A stretch of DNA of 7,417 nucleotides from assembly GCA_023433655.1 (NCBI GenBank), contig JAEYUE010000081.1, positions 1-7,417 on the forward strand, in the 5' to 3' direction. Positions 1 through 4,738 of this stretch are shown here, piece after piece. Each line of letters starts with the position of its first letter. Position 1 is the stretch's first letter. This DNA comes from Pseudomonadota bacterium. Lineage in GTDB: Bacteria; Pseudomonadota; Alphaproteobacteria; Caulobacterales; Caulobacteraceae. The notes under the pieces are model-generated. The model was not told where the DNA came from. It did not search any database and was given only the letters and a program-made list of their open reading frames with translations. The position numbers and the translations under genes are program-made.

Positions 1-2
1 TG

Positions 3-971
3 ACCAACTTCTTCCTGATCGACAGCGGCTATGTGCTGATGCGGGTCTACGGGGCGTCCGTGGCCGCGGGCCGGATGTCGGGCGGGGACTTCTTCCTCAA
101 GCGCTATCTGCGGGTTCTGCCGGCCCATCTGATCATGGGGCTGAGCCTCGTCGTACTGATCGTCGGCGGCGGGGCGCTGGGCTTTGCGCCGCGGGCGCCG
201 GAATGGTTCCGCTGGGATCAGCTGCCGGCGCAGCTGACCCTGACCCAGGCCTTCGGCGTGCCGGGCGGGCTGGGCTGGAACGCGCCGAGCTGGTCGATCT
301 CGGCCCTGATCGGCTGCTACCTGGCCTTCCCCTGGCTGCTCAGGGGCATGATCCGGCTGGGGCCGTGGAGCGTGCTGGCGCTGGGCGCTGGCGGCTATCT
401 GCTGGCCAACCAGCTGTGCTGGAGCCTGCTGAGTTATCCGGTCTACCAGATGCCGATGGGCTACGGCTTCATCCGGGCCCTGCCCCTGTTCGCGCTGGGC
501 ATGGCCCTGGCCTGGTTCGCCCAGAAGGTCTGGATCAGCCCGAAACTGGCCGGCTGGGCCGGGATCGGCGCGGCCCTGCTGCTGGCCTTCGTGCAGTATT
601 TCGACAAACACGCCCTGGTCTCGCTGGCTTGCATCTCGGTGATCATCCTGGCGGCGGGCGCCACGCCGACGCCCCGGCCGTCGAAATGGGTCGAGAAGGC
701 CGCCCAGGTCAGCTTCTCGATGTTCATCACCAACGAGGTCGTGCGCATCGCCTGGTTCGGCGTGGCCAACGTCGCCATCGCCCGCTTCGCCCTGCCGGTG
801 GGGGTCCAGTGGGGGCTATGGGCCGGCGGGGTGGTCGCGGCCTTCGTCTTCGCCTGGCTGTTCCACTTCACCATCGACAACCCGATCCAGAACCGCATCC
901 GGGCCTGGCTGAAGGGCCGCTCGCGACGGCCGGCGACGGTCACGCAGCCGGTGGTGTCGCTGGAGGGGTAG
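3..971 (+). CDS. Acyltransferase-3 family integral membrane protein, 5' partial
   Basis: This is a multi-pass inner-membrane protein of the acyltransferase-3 type, a family that moves acyl groups (often acetyl) onto sugars of surface polysaccharides, lipids or glycans. The reading frame is open to the left edge, so the true start lies outside; 322 residues are visible and perhaps 40-60 are missing. The visible N-terminus, FFLIDSGYVLMRVYG, matches the family's usual FF-x-x-SG(F/Y)VL segment, followed by FLKRYLRVLPAH (basic KRYLRV-P signature). About eight hydrophobic helices follow, including LIMGLSLVVLIVGG, SISALIGCYLAFPWLL and GVVAAFVFAWLFHF, and then the family-like ending TIDNPIQNRIRAWLKGRS and a basic tail. 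The catalytic Arg/His motif of the first helix would be in the missing part and cannot be checked. The acceptor is unknown. It is convergent with the next gene and has no evident tie to the flagellar genes. Confidence 0.85.
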   Translation, partial: TNFFLIDSGYVLMRVYGASVAAGRMSGGDFFLKRYLRVLPAHLIMGLSLVVLIVGGGALGFAPRAPEWFRWDQLPAQLTLTQAFGVPGGLGWNAPSWSISALIGCYLAFPWLLRGMIRLGPWSVLALGAGGYLLANQLCWSLLSYPVYQMPMGYGFIRALPLFALGMALAWFAQKVWISPKLAGWAGIGAALLLAFVQYFDKHALVSLACISVIILAAGATPTPRPSKWVEKAAQVSFSMFITNEVVRIAWFGVANVAIARFALPVGVQWGLWAGGVVAAFVFAWLFHFTIDNPIQNRIRAWLKGRSRRPATVTQPVVSLEG

Positions 972-1098
972 GCGACCGGACTGCCGGAAAAACGAGTCGA
1001 CAAGGTCGACAGGGTCGACAGGGTCGACAGGGGGCGAGGGCGACCGGCGCCGCCCGGCTGTCGACGAAAAACGAGTCGACAGAGTCGACAGCGTCGAC
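971..1098. repeat. Duplicated GTCGAC repeat block between convergent genes
   Basis: Two related units lie in tandem. Each begins with GGCGACCGG (971-979 and 1039-1047), continues to GAAAAACGA (987-995 and 1066-1074), and runs into tandem GTCGAC hexamers at exact 9-bp spacing: starts at 996, 1005, 1014, 1023 in unit 1, and 1075, 1084, 1093 in unit 2. A further GTCGAC at 1060-1065 sits just before the second GAAAAACGA. The first GGCGACCGG begins on the last base of the acyltransferase stop codon. GTCGAC is self-complementary, so the two clusters could pair with each other in DNA or RNA. Three GANTC motifs (CcrM methylation sites in Caulobacterales) fall inside, at 994-998, 1073-1077 and 1082-1086. 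The 9-bp period makes short VDxVDx or LSTLST peptide repeats in shadow frames, but no convincing gene. The function is unknown; a dispersed intergenic repeat family is one possibility. Confidence 0.85.
1058..1082. repeat. Perfect 8-bp inverted repeat with A-rich loop
   Basis: CTGTCGAC (1058-1065) and GTCGACAG (1075-1082) are perfect reverse complements flanking the 9-nt loop GAAAAACGA. It lies inside the second copy of the GTCGAC block, between the convergent acyltransferase and VOC genes. No T-run follows the stem on the plus strand, so it is not a classic rho-independent terminator. It may still form a transcript-end structure or a protein-binding dyad. Unit 1 lacks the left arm, so the hairpin is specific to unit 2. 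Confidence 0.6.
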
Positions 1099-1314
1099 AT
1101 CGCGGGAGGTCCCCAGGGCGGGAGCGCGGCTCCTGTGGCGGAGCGGCGGGGGTTCGGTTGTCAAAGACCGGCGCGGTTCGGACCGCCGGCCAGTATGCGC
1201 CCGGTCTCTCCTCAGGCGTGCAAATCCGGTCGGGAAACGGCGACGCCACTGATTATGCCGGAGAAATTCCTGACTATCGGACTATAATTCCGCCGATTGC
1301 CCGCAGTGGCCACG
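1099..1314. other. Non-coding stretch, no recognised feature
   Basis: This is the rest of the 343-bp gap between the convergent acyltransferase and VOC genes. Its right part (about 1245-1290) is less GC-rich than the surroundings and contains TATAAT at 1283-1288, but I find no partner -35 element at the right distance on either strand. I see no ORF with family resemblance, tRNA or clear terminator. Confidence 0.5.
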
Positions 1315-1695
1315 CTAGTCGCCGCTGTTGAGGTGCAGGATGTTGCCGTCCGGATCCCTGAACCAGGCCGCGCCGAAATCGCCGAAGCGGTGGATGCCGT
1401 CGGCGAAGGTCGCGCCCTCCATGTCGTAGCGCTCGAACGCCACGCCGCGGCCGCGCAGGGTTTCGACGATGGCCTCGAGCTGGTCGCCGACTCCCCAGAC
1501 CACGGCGTTGGCCTGATTGGTTCCCGCGTACCCCGACGGATAGACGCAGAGACGCGTGGCGCCGGTGCGGTAGACCAGAGGGCCGTCGTCCCCGCCGCCG
1601 ATCTGCTCGAGCCCGAGGGTTCCGCCATAGAATTTCCGCGCCCGGTCGAGATCGCGGACGGCGACGATGGCGGACGAGTCGTGATCCTTCAGCAT
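1315..1695 (-). CDS. VOC family (glyoxalase/bleomycin-resistance fold) protein
   Basis: This is a 126-residue protein of the vicinal-oxygen-chelate superfamily, small beta-alpha-beta-beta-beta modules that act as dioxygenases, isomerases, glyoxalases or binding proteins. The first module reads AIVAVRDLDRARKFYGGTLGLEQ (about residues 9-31; helix after the first strand, then YGGTLGLE). The second ends in the typical AAWFRDPDGNILHL (about 109-122). One domain pair fills the whole length, which is usual for the family. The usual metal-ligand histidine on the first beta strand is not seen (the strand is SSAIVAV), so a metal-dependent reaction is doubtful and the substrate cannot be named. The ATG start is well supported by GGGAGG six nucleotides upstream. 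It lies 53 nt downstream of the amidohydrolase on the same strand, so co-transcription is likely. Cytosolic, with no signal peptide. Confidence 0.88.
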   Translation of the reverse strand: MLKDHDSSAIVAVRDLDRARKFYGGTLGLEQIGGGDDGPLVYRTGATRLCVYPSGYAGTNQANAVVWGVGDQLEAIVETLRGRGVAFERYDMEGATFADGIHRFGDFGAAWFRDPDGNILHLNSGD

Positions 1696-1748
1696 GGCGA
1701 CCTCCCGTGATGGACGGGAAAGCGCCCCGGCGGAGCGATGTTCCCCGG

Positions 1749-3071
1749 TCAGCCCGAACAGCCGTTGGCCGAGCCCGCCTCGACGCGGCCGGCCTTCATC
1801 ACCAGTCGCGGCTCGCGAAGCGTGGCGAGACCCTGCGTCGGGTCGCCCCCGACGGCGACGAGGTCGGCCCACGCGCGGGGGCGGAGGGCGCCGAGGCCGT
1901 CGTCGCCCAGCATGCGGCCTGCCTCCCAGGTCGCGCTCTGCAGGACTTCGGCGGGGCTCATCCCGGCTTCCAGGTAGGCGTCGAGCACGTCCAGGGCCAG
2001 GGCGCCCCGGCCGCGGTCGGAGGGGCCGTAGGCGTCCGACCCCGCGGCCACGCGCACGCCAAGCTGGCGGGCGCGGCGGATGCGGTCGCGGTTCATGCCG
2101 AGATGCGCCTCGACCTCCTCGCGCGGGGGGCGGCGCGGCCAGTGGGCGGTCAGCTCCAGCGCCCGCTCCAGCGAGACGTCGGTCGGCACCAGCCAGACCC
2201 CCTTCTGCGCCATCAGCCGGAGGGTCTCGTCGGAGATCTGGTAGGCGTGCTCGATCGAGGTCACCCCGGCCTCGACCGCCTCGCGGGCGGCGTCGTCGCG
2301 GGTGGCGTGGGCGGCGACCGGAACGCCGTGGCGGCGCGCCTCGGCGACGATGGCGGCCATCTCTTCCGGCGACAGCCGGGTGCGCTGGGGCGTGGCCTCG
2401 GCGTAGATCTTGATCACCTCGGCGCCGCGGGCGATGGCCTCGCGCACCGCCGCGCGCGCGTCGTCGACGCCGTTGACGATGCGGTATTCGGCCTCGACGA
2501 GGTGATGCGGATCGTGGGGCTGCGGCGCCAGCTGGCCGCCGGCGGGGGCGAGGCCGGGACCCGAACCGTAGATGCGCGGGCCCGGCACGGAGTCCGCGCG
2601 AATGCCCTGTTCCAGCATCAGGTCGAGGAAGCGGCCCGAGTTGCCGAGGTCGCGCACGCTGGTGAAGCCCGCCTCGAGGTACTCGCGCGAGCGGCGGGCG
2701 GCGGCGAGGCTGCGCACCACGTCGCCCTGCACGGCCTGGTCGCGGGCCGCGACGTCGGACAGGTTCTCGCCGAAGCCTTCCTCGAGCAGCAGATGGGTAT
2801 GGCCGTCGATCAGGCCGGGGATGACCGAGCACTGCGACAGGTCGAGCACCGCCGCGCCCTCGGGCGCCGCCAGCCCCTGCCCCACCTCGACCACCCGGCG
2901 GCCGCGGATCAGGATGTCGCGCGGCCCGACCATCCGGCCGGCCTCGGAATCGAACAGGTTGCCGGCCCGGACCAGGGTCTCGGCCTGCGGGACAGGCTGG
3001 GCGGCGGCGGCGACGGGCAGAAGCGCGGCGAGCAGGGCTGCGGCGCAGGCGGCGAGAGGCAGGCGGGTCAT
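1749..3071 (-). CDS. Exported metal-dependent amidohydrolase (imidazolonepropionase/prolidase-like)
   Basis: This 440-residue protein belongs to the amidohydrolase superfamily, TIM-barrel hydrolases with one or two metals. Residues 1-24 form a signal peptide (MTRLPL, then an Ala/Leu-rich core ending VAAAA before QPVPQ), so the enzyme should act in the periplasm or at the envelope. The N-terminal beta-sandwich (about 30-85) leads into the metal motif GLIDGHTHL with H91 and H93. The other metal ligands are in order: K221 in VIKIYAEA (candidate carboxylated lysine), H255 in PVAAHAT, H275 in SIEHAY and D346 in AAGSDAYG. The C-terminal PRAWADLVAVGGDP is the usual sandwich return. All catalytic residues appear intact. 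Relatives include imidazolonepropionase-like enzymes and secreted Xaa-Pro, Xaa-Arg or Xaa-Lys dipeptidases described in Caulobacter; which substrate applies is not decidable here. The ATG is preceded by GGAG at a 5-nt spacing. It follows fliE by 94 nt and precedes the VOC gene. Confidence 0.92.
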   Translation of the reverse strand: MTRLPLAACAAALLAALLPVAAAAQPVPQAETLVRAGNLFDSEAGRMVGPRDILIRGRRVVEVGQGLAAPEGAAVLDLSQCSVIPGLIDGHTHLLLEEGFGENLSDVAARDQAVQGDVVRSLAAARRSREYLEAGFTSVRDLGNSGRFLDLMLEQGIRADSVPGPRIYGSGPGLAPAGGQLAPQPHDPHHLVEAEYRIVNGVDDARAAVREAIARGAEVIKIYAEATPQRTRLSPEEMAAIVAEARRHGVPVAAHATRDDAAREAVEAGVTSIEHAYQISDETLRLMAQKGVWLVPTDVSLERALELTAHWPRRPPREEVEAHLGMNRDRIRRARQLGVRVAAGSDAYGPSDRGRGALALDVLDAYLEAGMSPAEVLQSATWEAGRMLGDDGLGALRPRAWADLVAVGGDPTQGLATLREPRLVMKAGRVEAGSANGCSG

Positions 3072-3113
3072 GGAGGCTCCGAACGGTTCTTGCGTCAGAG
3101 GCGCCCGGACGCC

Positions 3114-3134
3114 GCGCCGGATGCGGGCCGGCGC
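3114..3134 (-). terminator. GC-rich hairpin between fliE and the amidohydrolase gene
   Basis: GCGCCGG (3114-3120) and CCGGCGC (3128-3134) form a perfect 7-bp stem around a 7-nt loop. It lies 32 nt past the fliE stop codon on the minus strand and about 43 nt before the amidohydrolase start. There is no following U-run, so this is a candidate transcript-end or attenuation structure, not a textbook intrinsic terminator. GC-rich DNA makes such stems by chance fairly often. Confidence 0.3.
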
Positions 3135-3165
3135 ATGAATTCGCGGTAAGGCGGAAGCGGCGCCG

Positions 3166-3465
3166 TCAGATCGGCATCCGCATGATCTCCTGGTAGGCCG
3201 AGATGACCTGGTCGCGGACCGCCATGACGGTCTCCAGCGAGGCCTCGGCCGAAGAGACTGCGGTGACGACGTCGATCAGGCTGCCCTGGCCCTGCACCGC
3301 GGCGGTCATCTGGGTCTCGGCGGCGCGCGAGGTCTGGGTCATGTCGCCCATGACGTTGGTGAGCAGTTCGGCGAAGCCGGACTGGGCCGCCGGGGCGGCG
3401 GGGGCGGTCGGCATGGCCCCGCCCTGCACCGCCGCATAGGCCTTGGCCGCCATCAAGGGATTCAT
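3166..3465 (-). CDS. fliE: Flagellar hook-basal body complex protein FliE
   Basis: FliE is the small adaptor that sits at the junction of the MS ring and export gate with the proximal rod, and is the first axial protein exported by the flagellar type III system. The 99-residue length is normal (about 100). The N-terminus is Ala-rich, and FAELL at 31-35 starts the conserved helix. The C-terminal signature SAEASLETVMAVRDQVISAYQ (71-91), ending EIMRMPI, is diagnostic. It has no Sec signal, as expected for a type III substrate. It is the last gene of flgB-flgC-fliE: the ATG lies 10 nt past the flgC stop, and its GAGG ribosome site (AGAGGCTGAGCG before ATG) starts right at that stop codon, which suggests tight translational linkage. 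Near-certain identification. Confidence 0.97.
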   Translation of the reverse strand: MNPLMAAKAYAAVQGGAMPTAPAAPAAQSGFAELLTNVMGDMTQTSRAAETQMTAAVQGQGSLIDVVTAVSSAEASLETVMAVRDQVISAYQEIMRMPI

Positions 3466-3475
3466 CGCTCAGCCT

Positions 3476-3895
3476 CTACTTTTTCAGAAGGTCGAGGGTG
3501 CGGCTGTCCATCGACCGCGCCGTCTCGATGACGTTCAGATTGGCCTCGTAGGCGCGCTGGGCCTCGCGCATGTCCATGGCCTCGACCAGGGTGTCGACGT
3601 TGGGACGCAGCACATAACCCTCGGCGTTGGCGGCCGGGTGGGACGGATCGTACTCGGAGCGGAAATTCCCCATGTCGGGGCGGACCTCGGCGAGGGTGAC
3701 GCCGGTGGCGCCGTCGATCTCGCGGGCCTGGAAGACCGGGATCTGGCGGCGGTAGGGCTCGCCGCCGGCGACCAGGGCGGTCGACTGGGCGTTGGCGATG
3801 TTCTCGGCGATCACCCGCATGCGCGACTGCTGGGCCTTCAGCGCGCTGGCGGCGACGGCCATGGCGCTGTTGCGGGGCGGGACGGGATCGGTCAT
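3476..3895 (-). CDS. flgC: Flagellar basal-body rod protein FlgC
   Basis: FlgC is a proximal rod subunit of the flagellar drive shaft, exported by the flagellar type III system and assembled in the periplasm. The protein has 139 residues, the usual size. The N-terminal rod-type helix carries SRMRVIAENIANAQST (24-39), followed by EPYRRQIPVF (46-55). The C-terminal region runs from YDPSHPAANAEGYVLRPNV (82-100) to MREAQRAYEANLNVIETARS (109-128), both typical of FlgC. The canonical N-terminal motif here reads ENIANAQST in place of the more common NIANANTxG. The start is preceded by GAGGGAG seven to eight nt upstream, and the gene begins 11 nt after the flgB stop. It is the middle gene of a three-gene operon. 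Confidence 0.97.
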   Translation of the reverse strand: MTDPVPPRNSAMAVAASALKAQQSRMRVIAENIANAQSTALVAGGEPYRRQIPVFQAREIDGATGVTLAEVRPDMGNFRSEYDPSHPAANAEGYVLRPNVDTLVEAMDMREAQRAYEANLNVIETARSMDSRTLDLLKK

Positions 3896-3906
3896 CGGCT
3901 ACTCCC

Positions 3907-4308
3907 TCAGCGGCCCGGCGGCTTCGCCGCCAGACGCAGCATCTGCATCGACTTCTGGTACAGGCCGATGGCGGCGTCGTAGGCCATGCGGCTCTCGGCC
4001 ATCTTCAGCATCTGCTCCTCGACCACGACCGAATTGCCGTCGAGCGTAGTCTCGGAATCCGGCGCCTTGTGCGCCTCGAAGCGCGCCGCGGGCCCGGCCG
4101 GGGCGATGTGCAGGGCGCTGGTCCGGGTCATCTGCAGCCGGCCGCCACGCAGGGCGGCGGCGAAGTCCGCCGGCTGGCTCAGGTCCCGGCCGACGTAGCC
4201 GGGCGTGTCGGCGTTGGCGACGTTCTCGGCGATGACGCGCTGGCGCTGGTCCAGCCAGGTCAGGCGACCCTTGATCTGGCTGAGCAGGGGCAGGTCGGTG
4301 ATGGCCAA
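3907..4308 (-). CDS. flgB: Flagellar basal-body rod protein FlgB, TTG start
   Basis: FlgB is the most cell-proximal rod subunit, contacting FliE and the MS ring. The protein has 133 residues, as usual. It carries the rod-protein signature NVANADTPGY (29-38), the middle LDGNSVVVEEQM (89-100), and the C-terminal coiled-coil helix KMAESRMAYDAAIGLYQKSM (102-121). The start codon is TTG, complement of 4306-4308. The frame stays open upstream to a TAA, but I see no in-frame ATG or GTG there, while a strong GGAGGAG lies six nt before this TTG. It is the first gene of flgB-flgC-fliE and diverges from fliO across 136 bp of control DNA. TTG initiation may lower its translation, but that is inference. 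Confidence 0.96.
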   Translation of the reverse strand: MAITDLPLLSQIKGRLTWLDQRQRVIAENVANADTPGYVGRDLSQPADFAAALRGGRLQMTRTSALHIAPAGPAARFEAHKAPDSETTLDGNSVVVEEQMLKMAESRMAYDAAIGLYQKSMQMLRLAAKPPGR

Positions 4309-4314
4309 GGGCGT

Positions 4315-4321
4315 CTCCTCC
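4315..4321 (-). promoter_or_regulatory. Ribosome binding site of flgB
   Basis: On the minus strand these bases read GGAGGAG, six nt upstream of the TTG start. This strong anti-SD match decides the start of flgB, because no other canonical initiation codon is in frame upstream. Confidence 0.75.
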
Positions 4322-4360
4322 CCTTTCGCGCGACGGACGTGAATCGCCCACGCTTCGATG

Positions 4361-4373
4361 GGCAGAAACTGCC
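4361..4373. promoter_or_regulatory. Dyad resembling an ftr (FlbD-type) operator
   Basis: GGCAG-AAA-CTGCC is a perfect 5-bp dyad around three A residues, in the flgB leader side of the divergent control region. In Caulobacter crescentus the flagellar regulator FlbD binds ftr elements that, as I recall them, are A-centred dyads with GGC and GCC arms; this one resembles them, but I cannot check a matrix. It lies just downstream (towards flgB) of the CtrA-like sites, where a bound repressor would cover the -10/start region of a flgB promoter. That is the arrangement known for the early fliF promoter. The role is inferred. Confidence 0.4.
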
Positions 4374-4383
4374 GCCCGCATGG

Positions 4384-4398
4384 TTAATGGGAGGTTAT
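4384..4398. promoter_or_regulatory. CtrA-like binding site 1 (towards flgB)
   Basis: TTAA-N7-TTAT differs by one base from the TTAA-N7-TTAA consensus of the cell-cycle regulator CtrA of Caulobacter and its relatives. Read on the minus strand, it ends in the extended half-site TTAACCAT (4379-4387 complement), facing flgB. The nearest -10-like sequence downstream on that strand overlaps the ftr-like dyad and is only a weak match. A role as activator of the flgB operon is inferred from known class II flagellar promoters. Confidence 0.6.
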
Positions 4399-4399
4399 C

Positions 4400-4414
4400 T
4401 CAACGCCCCGTTAA
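4400..4414. promoter_or_regulatory. CtrA-like binding site 2 (towards fliO)
   Basis: TCAA-N7-TTAA is one base off the CtrA consensus and, on the plus strand, runs into TTAACCATG (4411-4419), an extended half-site facing fliO. Together with site 1 it makes a 9-bp inverted repeat (CATGGTTAA at 4379-4387, TTAACCATG at 4411-4419). A possible -10 element, GCTGGAGC at 4430-4437, resembles the housekeeping Caulobacter -10 (GCTANAWC) with two mismatches. By eye I find no other TTAA in this window. Confidence 0.6.
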
Positions 4415-4444
4415 CCATGATGGAACAAGGCTGGAGCGCCGGAC

Positions 4445-4738
4445 ATGCTTCGCCGGCGGGGCGGCTGTCGCATGAATTTCCTCGATCTGCTGCGGGCGCT
4501 GTTCGCCCTGGCCTTCACTCTCGGGATCATCGGCCTGGCCGCCTGGGCGGCCCGCCGCTACGCCCCCCAGCTGATGGCCCGGCTGAACGCCGAGCGCGGC
4601 GAGCGCCGCATGGCGGTGGTCGAAACCCTGGTTCTCGACCCGGCCCGCCGGCTGGTGCTGGTGCGGGTGGACGGCGAGGAGCGGCTGCTGCTGCTCGGCG
4701 AGGGCCGCGAGCTGATCGAGCCGCGGGGCGACAAGTGA
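4445..4738 (+). CDS. fliO: Flagellar biosynthetic protein FliO
   Basis: FliO is a small single-span membrane protein that helps assemble FliP rings for the flagellar export gate. Of the 97 residues, about 12-36 (FLDLLRALFALAFTLGIIGL and following) form the membrane helix. A basic cytosolic stretch (ARRYAPQLMARLNAERGERR) follows, then a small beta domain with RMAVVETLVLDPARRLVLVR and the typical EERLLLLG (78-85). Two starts compete. The ATG at 4445 has GGAG eight nt upstream. The ATG at 4472 (MNFLDLLRALF, 88 residues) has a poor ribosome site but better fits the expected N-out topology, because it drops the Arg-rich MLRRRGGCR. If the -10 suggested at 4430-4437 is real, the transcript would begin almost at 4445, which also favours 4472. 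Its stop overlaps the fliP start. The N-terminus is uncertain; the family call is good. Confidence 0.85.
   Translation: MLRRRGGCRMNFLDLLRALFALAFTLGIIGLAAWAARRYAPQLMARLNAERGERRMAVVETLVLDPARRLVLVRVDGEERLLLLGEGRELIEPRGDK

Noticed and set aside
971..1098. CRISPR array
   Set aside because: Repeat units are only 9 bp apart with no unique spacers of regular length, and no cas genes are near.
940..1164. Minus-strand frames with VDxVDx or STLSTL peptide repeats over the GTCGAC block
   Set aside because: Any 9-bp repeat gives a 3-residue peptide repeat in open frames. There is no ribosome site or family support, and the frames overlap the acyltransferase end.
203..1252. 349-codon plus-strand frame over the acyltransferase and the repeat region
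   Set aside because: Off-frame shadow with no hydrophobic segments or known motif; the acyltransferase frame explains the DNA.
1252..1288. TATAAT at 1283 and CATAAT on the other strand as a promoter
   Set aside because: No -35 partner at a suitable distance on either strand, and reading direction would lead into antisense or convergent DNA.
1315..2832. Single long minus-strand frame joining the VOC protein to an upstream 380-residue extension
   Set aside because: The extension is an Arg/Pro/Gly-rich off-frame reading of the amidohydrolase gene. The VOC protein has its own ATG and a good GGGAGG ribosome site.
1707..3149. 480-codon plus-strand open frame opposite the amidohydrolase gene
   Set aside because: It is a shadow frame caused by high GC. 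The sequence is rich in Arg, Gly, His and Ala with no family resemblance, and the minus-strand gene has intact catalytic motifs.
4069..4734. Long upstream extension of the fliP reading frame
   Set aside because: The upstream part runs antisense to flgB and over fliO in another frame. The GTG at 4735 overlapping the fliO stop gives a normal signal-peptide start.
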